A DNA stretch of 23,865 nucleotides from an uncultured Rhodobiaceae bacterium (lineage in GTDB: Bacteria > Pseudomonadota > Alphaproteobacteria > RS24): the NCBI GenBank assembly GCA_913020275.1, contig CAJWBV010000001.1, positions 1 through 23,865 of the forward strand, read 5' to 3'. Positions 7,590 to 14,451 of the stretch are shown in pieces; the first letter of the stretch is position 1, and every line of letters starts with the position of its first letter. The translations under genes were made by a program, and so were the position numbers. The notes beneath the pieces were generated by a model. That model was not told the origin of the DNA and ran no database searches. It was given only the letters and a program-made list of their open reading frames with translations.

Positions 7590-8321
7590 CCGTGACAGAA
7601 CACCGCGCGAAAAGGCCGGGCGCACCGGCACACCCAGCCCCATATTTTGTCGCCGCTTGGCGCGAATGGGTGCTGGCACTTGTTTCACAATATCGACCAC
7701 CCAAACACCGCCGATTTGCGGCAGTATCAGCCCCAGCAAGCGTTCGGCGGGTGACAGCAGGCGCACCAGAAATTGCGGCAATGCCGGTGGCAGCATTAGT
7801 GCGGGGCGGATGCCGGCAATCGAAAACCCGGCGGCTTTAAGCTGGCGGCGCAATTGCTGGCGACTGAACGGGCGACCTGCCCCAAAGGGCGTGGCATCCC
7901 GGCGCGCCCACATGCCGGTGCGGTTGGGCACAACAAAAATCGCGCGGCCATTGGGTACCAAAATTCGCCAAATTTCGTTCAAAAGCGCATTGCTGTGATT
8001 GGCCGCCTCCAGCCCGTGAACAATAATGGCGCGCGCCAACGCACCGTCGCGCAACGGCAAGAGGCCTTCATCGACCAGTGCCGCGCGCGCGCCGGCGGGT
8101 CGGTCTTCCACCAGAACACCTTGCTGGGCCGGCATACACAAATGCCAGACGGCATTGGGCCACAGCGCATCGGCATAGGGCAGGACATAACCGAAGCCCA
8201 GCACCGGTTCAGGCTGCGGGTCAGGCCATAAAGCATCTATTTTCTCTACAATTTGCACACGCGCCCGCGCTCCATCGAGACCGGCATAAAATTCAGCAAG
8301 TTCGAGAATGTCGACAGCCAT
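7566..8321 (-). CDS. Class I SAM-dependent methyltransferase-like protein
   Basis: This 251-residue protein belongs to an alphaproteobacterial family often found beside gloB. Recognisable pieces are DILELAEFYAGLDG at the N-terminus, a degenerate nucleotide-binding loop VLGFGYVLPY, the MPAQQGVL segment, VDEGLLPLRDGALARAIIVHGLE (motif II/III region), EIWRILVPNGRAIFVVPNRTGMWARRDATPFG, and GRPFSRQQLRRQL. The glycine-rich loop differs from the standard DxGxG form, so SAM binding is plausible but not assured, and no substrate is known to me. The ATG at 8321 was chosen because the family begins at the DI(V)L-type segment; the frame stays open to 8372, but that part has no ribosome site. It is convergent with metW and divergent from gloB. 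Confidence 0.78.
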   Translation of the reverse strand: MAVDILELAEFYAGLDGARARVQIVEKIDALWPDPQPEPVLGFGYVLPYADALWPNAVWHLCMPAQQGVLVEDRPAGARAALVDEGLLPLRDGALARAIIVHGLEAANHSNALLNEIWRILVPNGRAIFVVPNRTGMWARRDATPFGAGRPFSRQQLRRQLKAAGFSIAGIRPALMLPPALPQFLVRLLSPAERLLGLILPQIGGVWVVDIVKQVPAPIRAKRRQNMGLGVPVRPAFSRGVLSRKKLGARG

Positions 8322-8390
8322 GACCAGAACAGTATACTCCGAAGAGGTTATGCGCCAGACAGGGCGCGACATTTATATGGGGAGCGACAC

Positions 8391-9161
8391 ATGTCTACCA
8401 TCGAAATTGCCCAGTTTGCGTGCCTGAGTGACAATTACGGCTATCTGGTTCACGACGCCGAGAGCGGGCAAACGGCTTGTATCGACACGCCCGAAACCGG
8501 CCCGATTTTGTCCACACTTGACGCGCGCGGCTGGACGCTGAGCCATATTTGGAACACGCATCATCATTTTGACCATGCCGGCAATAATCTTGAGATCAAG
8601 GAAAAAACCGGCTGTCAAATTATCGGCCCGGCAGGTGAGGCCGAGCGTATTCCGGGCATTGATGTGAAAGTGGATGACGGCGACACGGTGAAACTTGGCG
8701 CGCATGACGTATATGTGCTGAATGTGGGCGGGCATACATTGGGCCATATTGCCTATCACATGCCCGACACGCAAAACGCTTTTGTCGGCGACAGCCTGTT
8801 TGTGCTGGGCTGCGGGCGGGTTTTTGAAGGAACCATGGCGCAAATGTGGGAGAGCCTGCAAAAACTCGCCGCGCTTCCAGATTCCACAACCGTTTATTGC
8901 GCGCATGAATACACAGCCGCCAATGCGGCCTTTGCCGTGAGTGTCGACCCGGACAATGACGCCCTGCAAACCCGCGTACAAAAAATCACCGCCCTGCGCG
9001 CCGATGGCAAGCCGACCGTGCCGACACAGATCGGCCTTGAACGCGCCACCAACCCGTTTTTGCGCCCGCATGATGCGCGCATTCGCGCGCAACTCGGCAT
9101 GGCCGAGGCGACGGATGTCGATGTGTTTGCGGAAATTCGCGCCCGTAAGGATAATTTTTGA
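8391..9161 (+). CDS. gloB: Hydroxyacylglutathione hydrolase (glyoxalase II)
   Basis: This 256-residue metallo-beta-lactamase-fold enzyme hydrolyses S-lactoylglutathione to lactate and glutathione, the second step of methylglyoxal detoxification in the cytoplasm. The dinuclear metal site is visible: THHHFDH (56-62), His115 in VGGHTLGH, Asp134 in FVGDSLF, and His172 in CAHEYT. The glutathione-binding region near CGRVFEGT (141-148) and the C-terminal helical part are present, so it is full length. GGGGAG precedes the ATG at 8391 with good spacing; upstream in-frame codons to 8253 lie opposite the methyltransferase gene and are rejected. Its stop overlaps the next gene's ATG by one base (TGATG), suggesting an operon with the cupin and pab genes. 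Confidence 0.96.
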   Translation: MSTIEIAQFACLSDNYGYLVHDAESGQTACIDTPETGPILSTLDARGWTLSHIWNTHHHFDHAGNNLEIKEKTGCQIIGPAGEAERIPGIDVKVDDGDTVKLGAHDVYVLNVGGHTLGHIAYHMPDTQNAFVGDSLFVLGCGRVFEGTMAQMWESLQKLAALPDSTTVYCAHEYTAANAAFAVSVDPDNDALQTRVQKITALRADGKPTVPTQIGLERATNPFLRPHDARIRAQLGMAEATDVDVFAEIRARKDNF

Positions 9162-9592
9162 TGCTGCCGCAGGCGCTGGACGACATTACCCCCGATATGG
9201 CGATAACAGATGTCGCCGAAGCCTTGCGCCTGCCCCGGCATGCTGACGGGCATTTCGAGACTGGCAAAACCTCCGGCCAAAGGCTGGTTTTGCTGGGCGC
9301 AGGCGATTTGTTCGCCTGGCAGCGCCAAACGGCCCCGACCTCTTGGACATGGGTGGCGGGCGCCGCGCTGGCCCTCACCGTGTCGGCGGACGGGCATGAC
9401 GCACAAGCCTTTCACCTGGGCAGTTCGCAAAAAAATACCACTGTCGACGCCCTTGTCTGGCACACTTGCGAAACATTGGGATATTGGTCTTTGGTCACGA
9501 TAGCTTGCGCCGCATCGGTTCAGCCCGAAATCGAATATGCCGCGCCGGACTGGTATCCGCGTCCGCGACGCGCGGCCGGTGTTGACAGCTGA
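9161..9592 (+). CDS. Cupin-like protein, probable DUF985 family, lacking metal ligands
   Basis: This small protein of 143 residues carries a pattern I recognise from the DUF985/cupin_5 family: a helix plus RLPRHADGHFET (PHPEGGYY-like in typical members), FAWQRQ (usually SAWHR), TSWTWVAGAALALTV (usually WHYHAG), a conserved FHLG, and a C-terminal WSLVTIACAASVQPEIEY segment. The histidines that bind metal in active members appear replaced (SAWHR to FAWQR, HAG to VAG), so it is probably a non-catalytic relative. The ATG at 9161 shares a base with the gloB stop; a TTG at 9158 is a less likely start. The next gene, pabB, begins on the base after its stop. The function is unknown. Confidence 0.72.
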   Translation: MLPQALDDITPDMAITDVAEALRLPRHADGHFETGKTSGQRLVLLGAGDLFAWQRQTAPTSWTWVAGAALALTVSADGHDAQAFHLGSSQKNTTVDALVWHTCETLGYWSLVTIACAASVQPEIEYAAPDWYPRPRRAAGVDS

Positions 9593-11068
9593 ATGCCCGA
9601 CAACGCGCCCGACTTGTTGTTTTATGCCGACGCCGCAGGCGGGCTCATCGCCGAGATAGGCTGGGTGCCGCCGGAGGCCGTGTTCGCGCCCCATGCCGAG
9701 ACACCCCATGCACTGTGGCTCGATTCAAGCCATGACGCGCACGCAGCCGCGCGCGCCAGCTATATCGCCACGCGCCCCTATCAGATCGTGTCGGGGCCAC
9801 CCCAACACGCCTGCCGGCATTTCGAGGCGGCGGATGCAGCTTTGCGCCCAGGCGCAGACCTTTGGCGGGATTTGCCGCCGACAATTGACGCACAAGTACC
9901 CGGTTTCCGCGGCGGGCTGGCCGGATTTTTCGGATATGATCTGGCGCACGGACTGCATCCGGTGCCGGACAATATCAACCGGAATGCCCATGACGACCTT
10001 GGGCTCCCCGGCCTCACGCTGGGGCTTTACGCAACGGTTCTGGCCTTTGACATGCGCGCGCGCCGCGCTTTCATCATTGCGACCGGCCTGCCCGAAACAG
10101 ACCCCAAAGCCAGACGCCGACAGGCCGAAAGCGAAATTACCCACTGGAAAAACTGTCTCGACACGCTGGCGGACAGTGCAAAACCGGCAGCTTTATCCGA
10201 TGCGCCCATGCGCGCCGGTCATGCACCGCAAAGCAATTTTGACGCGCAGGATTTCCGAGATACCGTCACGCAAGTGGTTGAGCGGATTTTGGACGGTGAA
10301 ATCTTCCAGGCCAATATTGCCCAGCGTTTTCATGGCCGCCTCGACCCCACCGACACCGGCTTTGGCTATTACCAACGCCTGCGCCAGTTTTCGCCTGCGC
10401 CGTTTTCAGCATTTGCGGTCTATGACACTTGGTCGCTCGCATCCGCTTCGCCGGAGAGATTTTTGCACTGCGCCCATGGCACTTTGGAAAGCCGCCCGAT
10501 TAAGGGCACGCGCCCGCGCGGGGCCACGCCTGCGCTCGACGAAAAAATTGCCGCCGATTTGCTGGCAAGCGGCAAGGATCGGGCGGAAAACACAATGATT
10601 GTTGACCTGTTGCGTAATGATATGGCGAAAAGCTGTCGCGACGGGTCCATCGAGGTGCCCCAGCTTTGCGCGCTTGAAAAATTTTCTAACGTGCATCATC
10701 TGGTCTCAACCATTCGCGGCACTTTGCGCGCCGACAGCAGCCCGCTTGAGGCTTTGCGCGACTGCTTTCCCGGCGGCTCGATCACCGGCGCGCCGAAAAT
10801 TCAGGCGATGGGCGTGATCGCCGAATTGGAACCGCATGCGCGCGGGCCCTATTGCGGGGCCATGGGCTATATCGGTTTTGACGGGCAGATGGACACGAAT
10901 ATTCTGATCCGGACTGCCGTTATTAAGGGCCGCGATGTGTATTTCCACGCCGGGGGCGGCATTGTCGCCGACAGCGCGGCCGATGCCGAATATAACGAGA
11001 CACTCGACAAAGCCTCCGGCCTGATTGCCGCGCTCTCCGACACGCCGGCAGGGGTGCGCTCGGCATGA
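9593..11068 (+). CDS. pabB: Aminodeoxychorismate synthase component I (PabB)
   Basis: This 491-residue enzyme of the chorismate-utilising family aminates chorismate to 4-amino-4-deoxychorismate with ammonia from PabA, feeding folate synthesis. The C-terminal catalytic domain carries FQANIAQRF, ASASPERFL, the decisive PIKGTRPRG (Lys304), DLLRNDMAKSC, VHHLVSTIRGTL, the FPGGSITGAPKIQAM signature, and GPYCGAMGYIGFDG. PIKGT with the nucleophilic lysine is typical of PabB, whereas anthranilate synthase (TrpE) has PIAGT; this and the pabA-pabC neighbours decide the assignment. It starts immediately after the cupin stop and overlaps pabA by 4 bases (ATGA). The N-terminal ~150 residues are less conserved, as usual. 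Confidence 0.94.
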   Translation: MPDNAPDLLFYADAAGGLIAEIGWVPPEAVFAPHAETPHALWLDSSHDAHAAARASYIATRPYQIVSGPPQHACRHFEAADAALRPGADLWRDLPPTIDAQVPGFRGGLAGFFGYDLAHGLHPVPDNINRNAHDDLGLPGLTLGLYATVLAFDMRARRAFIIATGLPETDPKARRRQAESEITHWKNCLDTLADSAKPAALSDAPMRAGHAPQSNFDAQDFRDTVTQVVERILDGEIFQANIAQRFHGRLDPTDTGFGYYQRLRQFSPAPFSAFAVYDTWSLASASPERFLHCAHGTLESRPIKGTRPRGATPALDEKIAADLLASGKDRAENTMIVDLLRNDMAKSCRDGSIEVPQLCALEKFSNVHHLVSTIRGTLRADSSPLEALRDCFPGGSITGAPKIQAMGVIAELEPHARGPYCGAMGYIGFDGQMDTNILIRTAVIKGRDVYFHAGGGIVADSAADAEYNETLDKASGLIAALSDTPAGVRSA

Positions 11069-11661
11069 TACTCGTCATTGACCATTATGACAGCTTCGTG
11101 GAAACGCTGGCGCGCTATGTGCGCGAAGCAGGATTTGACACCCGAATCATCAATCAGGACATGATGGGCGCGCCGGAAATTGCCGCGCTTGAGCCCACGG
11201 CCATTATTTTTTCACCGGGCCCCGGCGGGCCCGATACGACCGGCGTCAGCGTGCCCTTAATCAAATCGCTTGCCGGTCATGTGCCAATGCTGGGCGTGTG
11301 TCTGGGACATCTGGCAATGGCGGCCGCTTTTGGCGGCGTGATAAGGCGTGCCGAAGAACCCATGCATGGCAAAACCTCACCCATCACGCATAAGGCCACG
11401 CCTTTGTTTGACGGGCTGGAAAATCCATTTGACGCCGGACGCTACCATGCGCTTATCGTCGCGCACTTGCCGGCGAGCCTCTCGGCCACGGCGTATAGTG
11501 GCGCGGGCGAGATTATGGCCCTCGAACATAAAAGCGCGCCGCTATATGGCGTGCAATTTCATCCCGAATCCGTGCTCACCCCGCAAGGGCGGCAATTGAT
11601 ATCGAACTTTTTGCACCTTGCAACCGCCTTTCACGGCGGAAAAGAAGCGGCGCGCGCATGA
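11065..11661 (+). CDS. pabA: Aminodeoxychorismate synthase component II (PabA), glutamine amidotransferase
   Basis: This 198-residue class I glutamine amidotransferase supplies ammonia to PabB. It begins with ILVIDHYDSFVETLARY, then FSPGPGGPD (oxyanion region), the nucleophile motif GVCLGHL with Cys79, and the catalytic pair His166/Glu168 in QFHPESVLT. The residue after GH is normally glutamine (GVCLGHQ) and is leucine here (Leu83); RYHAL replaces the common RYHSL. These are unusual but the triad is intact. TrpG has the same architecture; the flanking pabB and pabC genes favour PabA, though some bacteria share the subunit between both pathways. It overlaps pabB and pabC by 4 bases (ATGA) on each side. 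Confidence 0.9.
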   Translation: MILVIDHYDSFVETLARYVREAGFDTRIINQDMMGAPEIAALEPTAIIFSPGPGGPDTTGVSVPLIKSLAGHVPMLGVCLGHLAMAAAFGGVIRRAEEPMHGKTSPITHKATPLFDGLENPFDAGRYHALIVAHLPASLSATAYSGAGEIMALEHKSAPLYGVQFHPESVLTPQGRQLISNFLHLATAFHGGKEAARA

Positions 11662-12476
11662 TTTGGCTGAACAGTGAATTTCTGGCTTCGGATACGACCA
11701 TATCCGCCAATGATCGCGGCCTGCTTTTGGGCGAAGCCGTGTTCGAGACAATACTTGCCAAAAACAGCACGCCGACGCAGTGGCCTGCGCATATGGGGCG
11801 GTTGTGGCAAGCCTGCGCGCTGTTTGGCTTTGCAATGCCTTATGATGCGGAAGGCCTACATGCCGCCGCAGTCGAATTACTGAACCAAAACACGCCAACT
11901 GAGAACCGTGCCGTCATTCGCATCACCGTGACCGGTGGCGATGGTGGGCGCGGGCTGGTTCCCGCAGCACCGGCCGCCCCGAACTGGCTGATGCAGGCGA
12001 CACCCGCGCCGACCCCACCGGCCCATGTAAGTTTGAGCCTGTCGGAAGTGTTGCAACCGGCAGGGCAGGATTTGTCTCCGGTTAAGTCAACCAATTATGC
12101 CGCGCATATTCTCGCCCGCCGCGCCGCCATTGCCAATGGCGCCGATGATGCGGTGCTGGTCAACCAGCACGGGCGGGTGACGGGCACCACGGCGGGAAAT
12201 ATATTTGTCTTGCGGAACGGCGCACTCATTACACCGACCACAGATGAAGGCGCGCTTCCCGGCATCACGCGCGCACGTATTCTCGCGCTGTCACAGATTG
12301 AGGAATGGCCCATCACAACCGGACAGGTAACGCGTGAAACCCTCACCCAAGCCTCGGCGCTGGTTATGTGCAATGCTGTTATGGGTGTTGTTCCCGCGTC
12401 CCTCCATCCGAGAGAGATGCCGGAAAGCGAAAATATCGCCAAAAAAATACGCGCGGCTCTCACCGCGCGCGAATAG
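11658..12476 (+). CDS. pabC: Class IV aminotransferase, probable aminodeoxychorismate lyase (PabC)
   Basis: This 272-residue fold-type IV PLP protein opens with WLNSEFLASDTTISANDRGLLLGEAVFETI. The PLP lysine is Lys143 in PVKSTNYAAHILARRAA, and the C-terminal cofactor-phosphate region is VTGTTAGNIFVL. The GITRARIL segment follows. PabC splits 4-amino-4-deoxychorismate into p-aminobenzoate and pyruvate. D-amino-acid and branched-chain aminotransferases share this fold, so the role is assigned from the pabB-pabA-pabC operon and the 4-base overlap with pabA. Its last ~10 codons overlap the minus-strand intrinsic terminator of rpmF, so this C-terminus may be shaped by two functions. Confidence 0.88.
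   Translation: MIWLNSEFLASDTTISANDRGLLLGEAVFETILAKNSTPTQWPAHMGRLWQACALFGFAMPYDAEGLHAAAVELLNQNTPTENRAVIRITVTGGDGGRGLVPAAPAAPNWLMQATPAPTPPAHVSLSLSEVLQPAGQDLSPVKSTNYAAHILARRAAIANGADDAVLVNQHGRVTGTTAGNIFVLRNGALITPTTDEGALPGITRARILALSQIEEWPITTGQVTRETLTQASALVMCNAVMGVVPASLHPREMPESENIAKKIRAALTARE
12441..12469 (-). terminator. Intrinsic terminator of rpmF inside pabC
   Basis: Read on the minus strand, a 7-bp all-GC stem (CGCGCGG with CCGCGCG, 12450-12456 with 12463-12469, 6-base loop) is followed after two bases by seven T residues (12447 down to 12441). This is a textbook rho-independent terminator, placed 30 bases after the rpmF stop codon. It lies wholly within the 3' coding end of the convergent pabC gene. 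Confidence 0.8.
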
Positions 12477-12498
12477 ACCAGTCAATCGACAAAAATTA

Positions 12499-12678
12499 TC
12501 AGTCTTTGGGTTCGATCACCTGTCGACCGCGATACATGCCGCTTTTCAGGTCGATATGATGCGGACGGTGCAACTCGCCGCTATCGGGATTTTCCACATA
12601 AGTTGGGTTGGACAGCGCATCGGCTGACCGGCGTTTGCCGCGTCGCGACCGCGTCACTTTTCTCTTCGGTACAGCCAT
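12499..12678 (-). CDS. rpmF: 50S ribosomal protein L32
   Basis: The 59-residue product starts [17 protein letters not shown] and continues with [31 protein letters not shown], the standard bacterial L32 sequence. This version lacks the C-X2-C zinc motifs, like many proteobacterial L32 proteins. The ATG at 12678 has GGAGG about 8 bases upstream; a TTG two codons earlier is unlikely. It appears to be a single-gene unit, with its own promoter and its own terminator. In many bacteria rpmF is linked to the plsX-fabH lipid genes, but here it stands between pabC and a PQQ dehydrogenase. Confidence 0.97.
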   Translation of the reverse strand: MAVPKRKVTRSRRGKRRSADALSNPTYVENPDSGELHRPHHIDLKSGMYRGRQVIEPKD

Positions 12679-12707
12679 TTTCAATGCCTCCAGATGAATA
12701 TCGGCGC

Positions 12708-12736
12708 GTTATACGCCATGGGGCGGTGTGCGTCCA
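12708..12736 (-). promoter_or_regulatory. Probable rpmF promoter
   Basis: Read on the minus strand, TGGACG (12736-12731) and TATAAC (12713-12708) are separated by exactly 17 bases, and lie 30-58 bases before the rpmF ATG. Both hexamers resemble the housekeeping sigma consensus (TTGACA/TATAAT). No other gene lies between this site and rpmF. Confidence 0.5.
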
Positions 12737-12762
12737 CCCCCAGACGCTTTAATTTTTGAAAC

Positions 12763-13884
12763 TTAGCGGTTGGTCGCCCGCACGCGCCAAACCCGCCCGT
12801 CGCCCGCGCCCGTGCCTTCCGACAGAATGTACAGTGCGCCATCGGGGCCGGTGCGAATGTCGCGCAGTCTTTCGCCAATCTCGTCAAAGAGGGTTTGTTG
12901 CGCGCCGGAAACCCGACCATCCATATCGACACGGATTACATGGTTGAAAACCAGCGAGGTCATGAAAATATCGCCGTCCCAGTCCGGAAATGCGCCCCCG
13001 CGATAGACCGTCATTCCGCTGGGACCGAATGAAGGGTCCCAATATTCCAGGGGCTGTTCCATGCCCTCATGAGAGGTATAGGGCGAAATGCGCAGGCCCG
13101 AATAATCAATGCCATAAGTTATTGCAGGCCAGCCATAATTTTGCGCAGGTTCGATAATGTTTAGCTCATCTCCCCCGCGCGGTCCGTGCTCGGTTTGGAA
13201 AACGGTATCGGTGCCCGCATCATAAATAATGCTTTGCGCATTGCGGTGTCCGTATGACCAAACTTCCGGTAGGGCAGCTGGGTCATCTACGTATGGATTG
13301 TCAGCTGGAACTTTACCTGTCTCGGACACACGCACGATTGTGCCAATATGATTTGCGCGGTTTTGCGCATCCTCGCGAAAATCAAACCCGTCGCCGACCG
13401 TGACCAGCAGGGTATTATCAGGCAAAAATGTCATTCGACCACCGTAATGTGCAGGGGTATCTCTAGTGGGAGCTGCCTCGAAGACCGTTTCAACATCTTC
13501 CAAACCCGCTCCGTCAAAACGCCCGCGTATCACACGCAGCGTATTAGCATCCCGATCCCCAACAGCCAGCGACAGATAAACGAGCTTATTAGCCGCAAAA
13601 TCGGGATGCAGGAGAATATCCATCAGCCCTCCCTGTCCGGCATAATAGCTTTCCGGCACACCCGCCACCGGCTGCGGCTGAAGTTCACCCTCGCGGATCA
13701 ACCGCAACTGCCCGGACAATTCGGTCACCAGCATGTCGCCATCGGGCAAAAACGCAATGCCCCACGGCATGTCGATGCCATTCACGACTTCTTCCAGCGT
13801 GTAGTCGCTTGCGAATGCGGGCTGGGCGGCCAGGCCAATCAGACCTGCCCAGCCAATAAAGGCGAGTTTGAGTGCAAATTTCAT
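12763..13884 (-). CDS. Exported PQQ-dependent aldose/sorbosone-type sugar dehydrogenase
   Basis: This 373-residue six-bladed beta-propeller protein belongs to the glucose/sorbosone dehydrogenase family (YliI/Asd-like). It has a signal peptide (KFALKLAF then a hydrophobic core, cleavage likely after AFA at residue 25), so it should act in the periplasm. Family landmarks: MPWGIAFLPDGDMLVTE (39-55), GQGGLMDILLHPDF (83-96), His146 in AHYGGRMTF (probable catalytic base), SYGHRNAQSI with Arg214-Asn215 (PQQ contact), FQTEHGPRGGDELN, and NYGWP. Members oxidise aldoses using PQQ; the substrate here is unknown, and no PQQ synthesis genes are present in the window. The ATG at 13884 was chosen because the signal peptide begins there; upstream codons to 13947 are not signal-like. 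Confidence 0.9.
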   Translation of the reverse strand: MKFALKLAFIGWAGLIGLAAQPAFASDYTLEEVVNGIDMPWGIAFLPDGDMLVTELSGQLRLIREGELQPQPVAGVPESYYAGQGGLMDILLHPDFAANKLVYLSLAVGDRDANTLRVIRGRFDGAGLEDVETVFEAAPTRDTPAHYGGRMTFLPDNTLLVTVGDGFDFREDAQNRANHIGTIVRVSETGKVPADNPYVDDPAALPEVWSYGHRNAQSIIYDAGTDTVFQTEHGPRGGDELNIIEPAQNYGWPAITYGIDYSGLRISPYTSHEGMEQPLEYWDPSFGPSGMTVYRGGAFPDWDGDIFMTSLVFNHVIRVDMDGRVSGAQQTLFDEIGERLRDIRTGPDGALYILSEGTGAGDGRVWRVRATNR

Positions 13885-13912
13885 AACTATTTTCCCGGTG
13901 TCGTGGAAGGGT

Positions 13913-13966
13913 ATCATAACCGCCTGCCTACAATCATTGCAACACAAGGACTTGGGCGGCTATAGT
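13913..13966. promoter_or_regulatory. Back-to-back promoters sharing one palindromic -35 box
   Basis: TTGCAA at 13937-13942 is its own reverse complement. Rightward, 18 bases separate it from TATAGT (13961-13966), which leads to the membrane protein starting at 13991. Leftward, 18 bases separate it from TATGAT (13918-13913), which leads to the sugar dehydrogenase starting at 13884. Both -10 boxes are close to TATAAT, and TTGCAA is a moderate -35 match. The arrangement would make the two promoters compete. This is prediction from sequence only. Confidence 0.45.
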
Positions 13967-13990
13967 CTAGCTCTATTCAGGGAATTAAGA

Positions 13991-14443
13991 ATGAAAAATC
14001 TTTTGCCGCGCAGACAGACCGTGTTTTCCTTTATTGTGAGCTGGGCCATGCTGATCTTCCTGTTCATCCTGACAGCCACGCAATTTAATCTCGCCGAGAT
14101 AGCCGCGCTTGGGCTCAACGTGCCCTTCGCCGACCGACTGGCGACCACAGCGCAAGATCTGGTTAGCGGCCTGCCGCTGATAGCGACAATTTTCGGTTTT
14201 GGATTTCTCATCGCTATGCCCGTCACTGGCGTCATTGCCGGTTTGGTCAAAATTTTACCGCATGTCGCACATGGGCTGGGCGGCTTTGTTGGCGTGGCCG
14301 TTACCCTGTTCGCGTTGAAAGCGCTGTTCGCGATTACGCCGATTGGCCCGGCGCGCGATATTGACGGCTTTATTGCTTTATGCCTGTCGGGTGCCGTAGC
14401 GGGCTATGTCTATTCGGCGCTCAAAGCGCGCGGGCAGAACTAG
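13991..14443 (+). CDS. Small polytopic membrane protein of unknown function
   Basis: I do not recognise a family. The 150-residue product starts with a short basic N-terminus (MKNLLPRRQ), then has about four hydrophobic segments near residues 12-30, 59-82, 92-112 and 123-142, with a short amphipathic stretch between the first two. No catalytic or metal-binding motif is evident. The ATG at 13991 is preceded by AGGGA seven bases upstream and by a promoter-like sequence. The frame remains open upstream to 13868, but that part overlaps the divergent dehydrogenase start. It ends convergently against glcB with a CTAG stop overlap inside a strong inverted repeat. Confidence 0.7.
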   Translation: MKNLLPRRQTVFSFIVSWAMLIFLFILTATQFNLAEIAALGLNVPFADRLATTAQDLVSGLPLIATIFGFGFLIAMPVTGVIAGLVKILPHVAHGLGGFVGVAVTLFALKALFAITPIGPARDIDGFIALCLSGAVAGYVYSALKARGQN

Positions 14444-14451
14444 CCGCGCGC
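14426..14451. terminator. GC-rich inverted repeat with both stop codons in its loop
   Basis: GCGCGCGG (14426-14433) pairs perfectly with CCGCGCGC (14444-14451). The 10-base loop ends in the CTAG that holds the stop codons of both the membrane protein (+) and glcB (-). Downstream sequences are CTTATATT on the plus strand and TTTGAG on the minus strand, so T-runs are poor. It may act as a bidirectional transcription end or mRNA 3' stabiliser, but this is inferred. Confidence 0.4.

Noticed and set aside
8322..8372. Longer N-terminus for the methyltransferase-like gene
   Set aside because: The 17 extra codons have no ribosome site before them and do not resemble the family start.
9593..11068. 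Annotation as anthranilate synthase component I (trpE)
   Set aside because: The catalytic loop reads PIKGT (Lys304) and not PIAGT, and the next genes are a PabA-type amidotransferase and a class IV PLP enzyme without other trp genes.
12730..12757. Plus-strand terminator: GCGTC/GACGC stem with an 8-base loop followed by TTTAATTTTT
   Set aside because: The stem is only 5 bp, the T-run is interrupted, and it overlaps the better-supported rpmF promoter on the other strand; no plus-strand gene ends nearby except pabC about 250 bases away.
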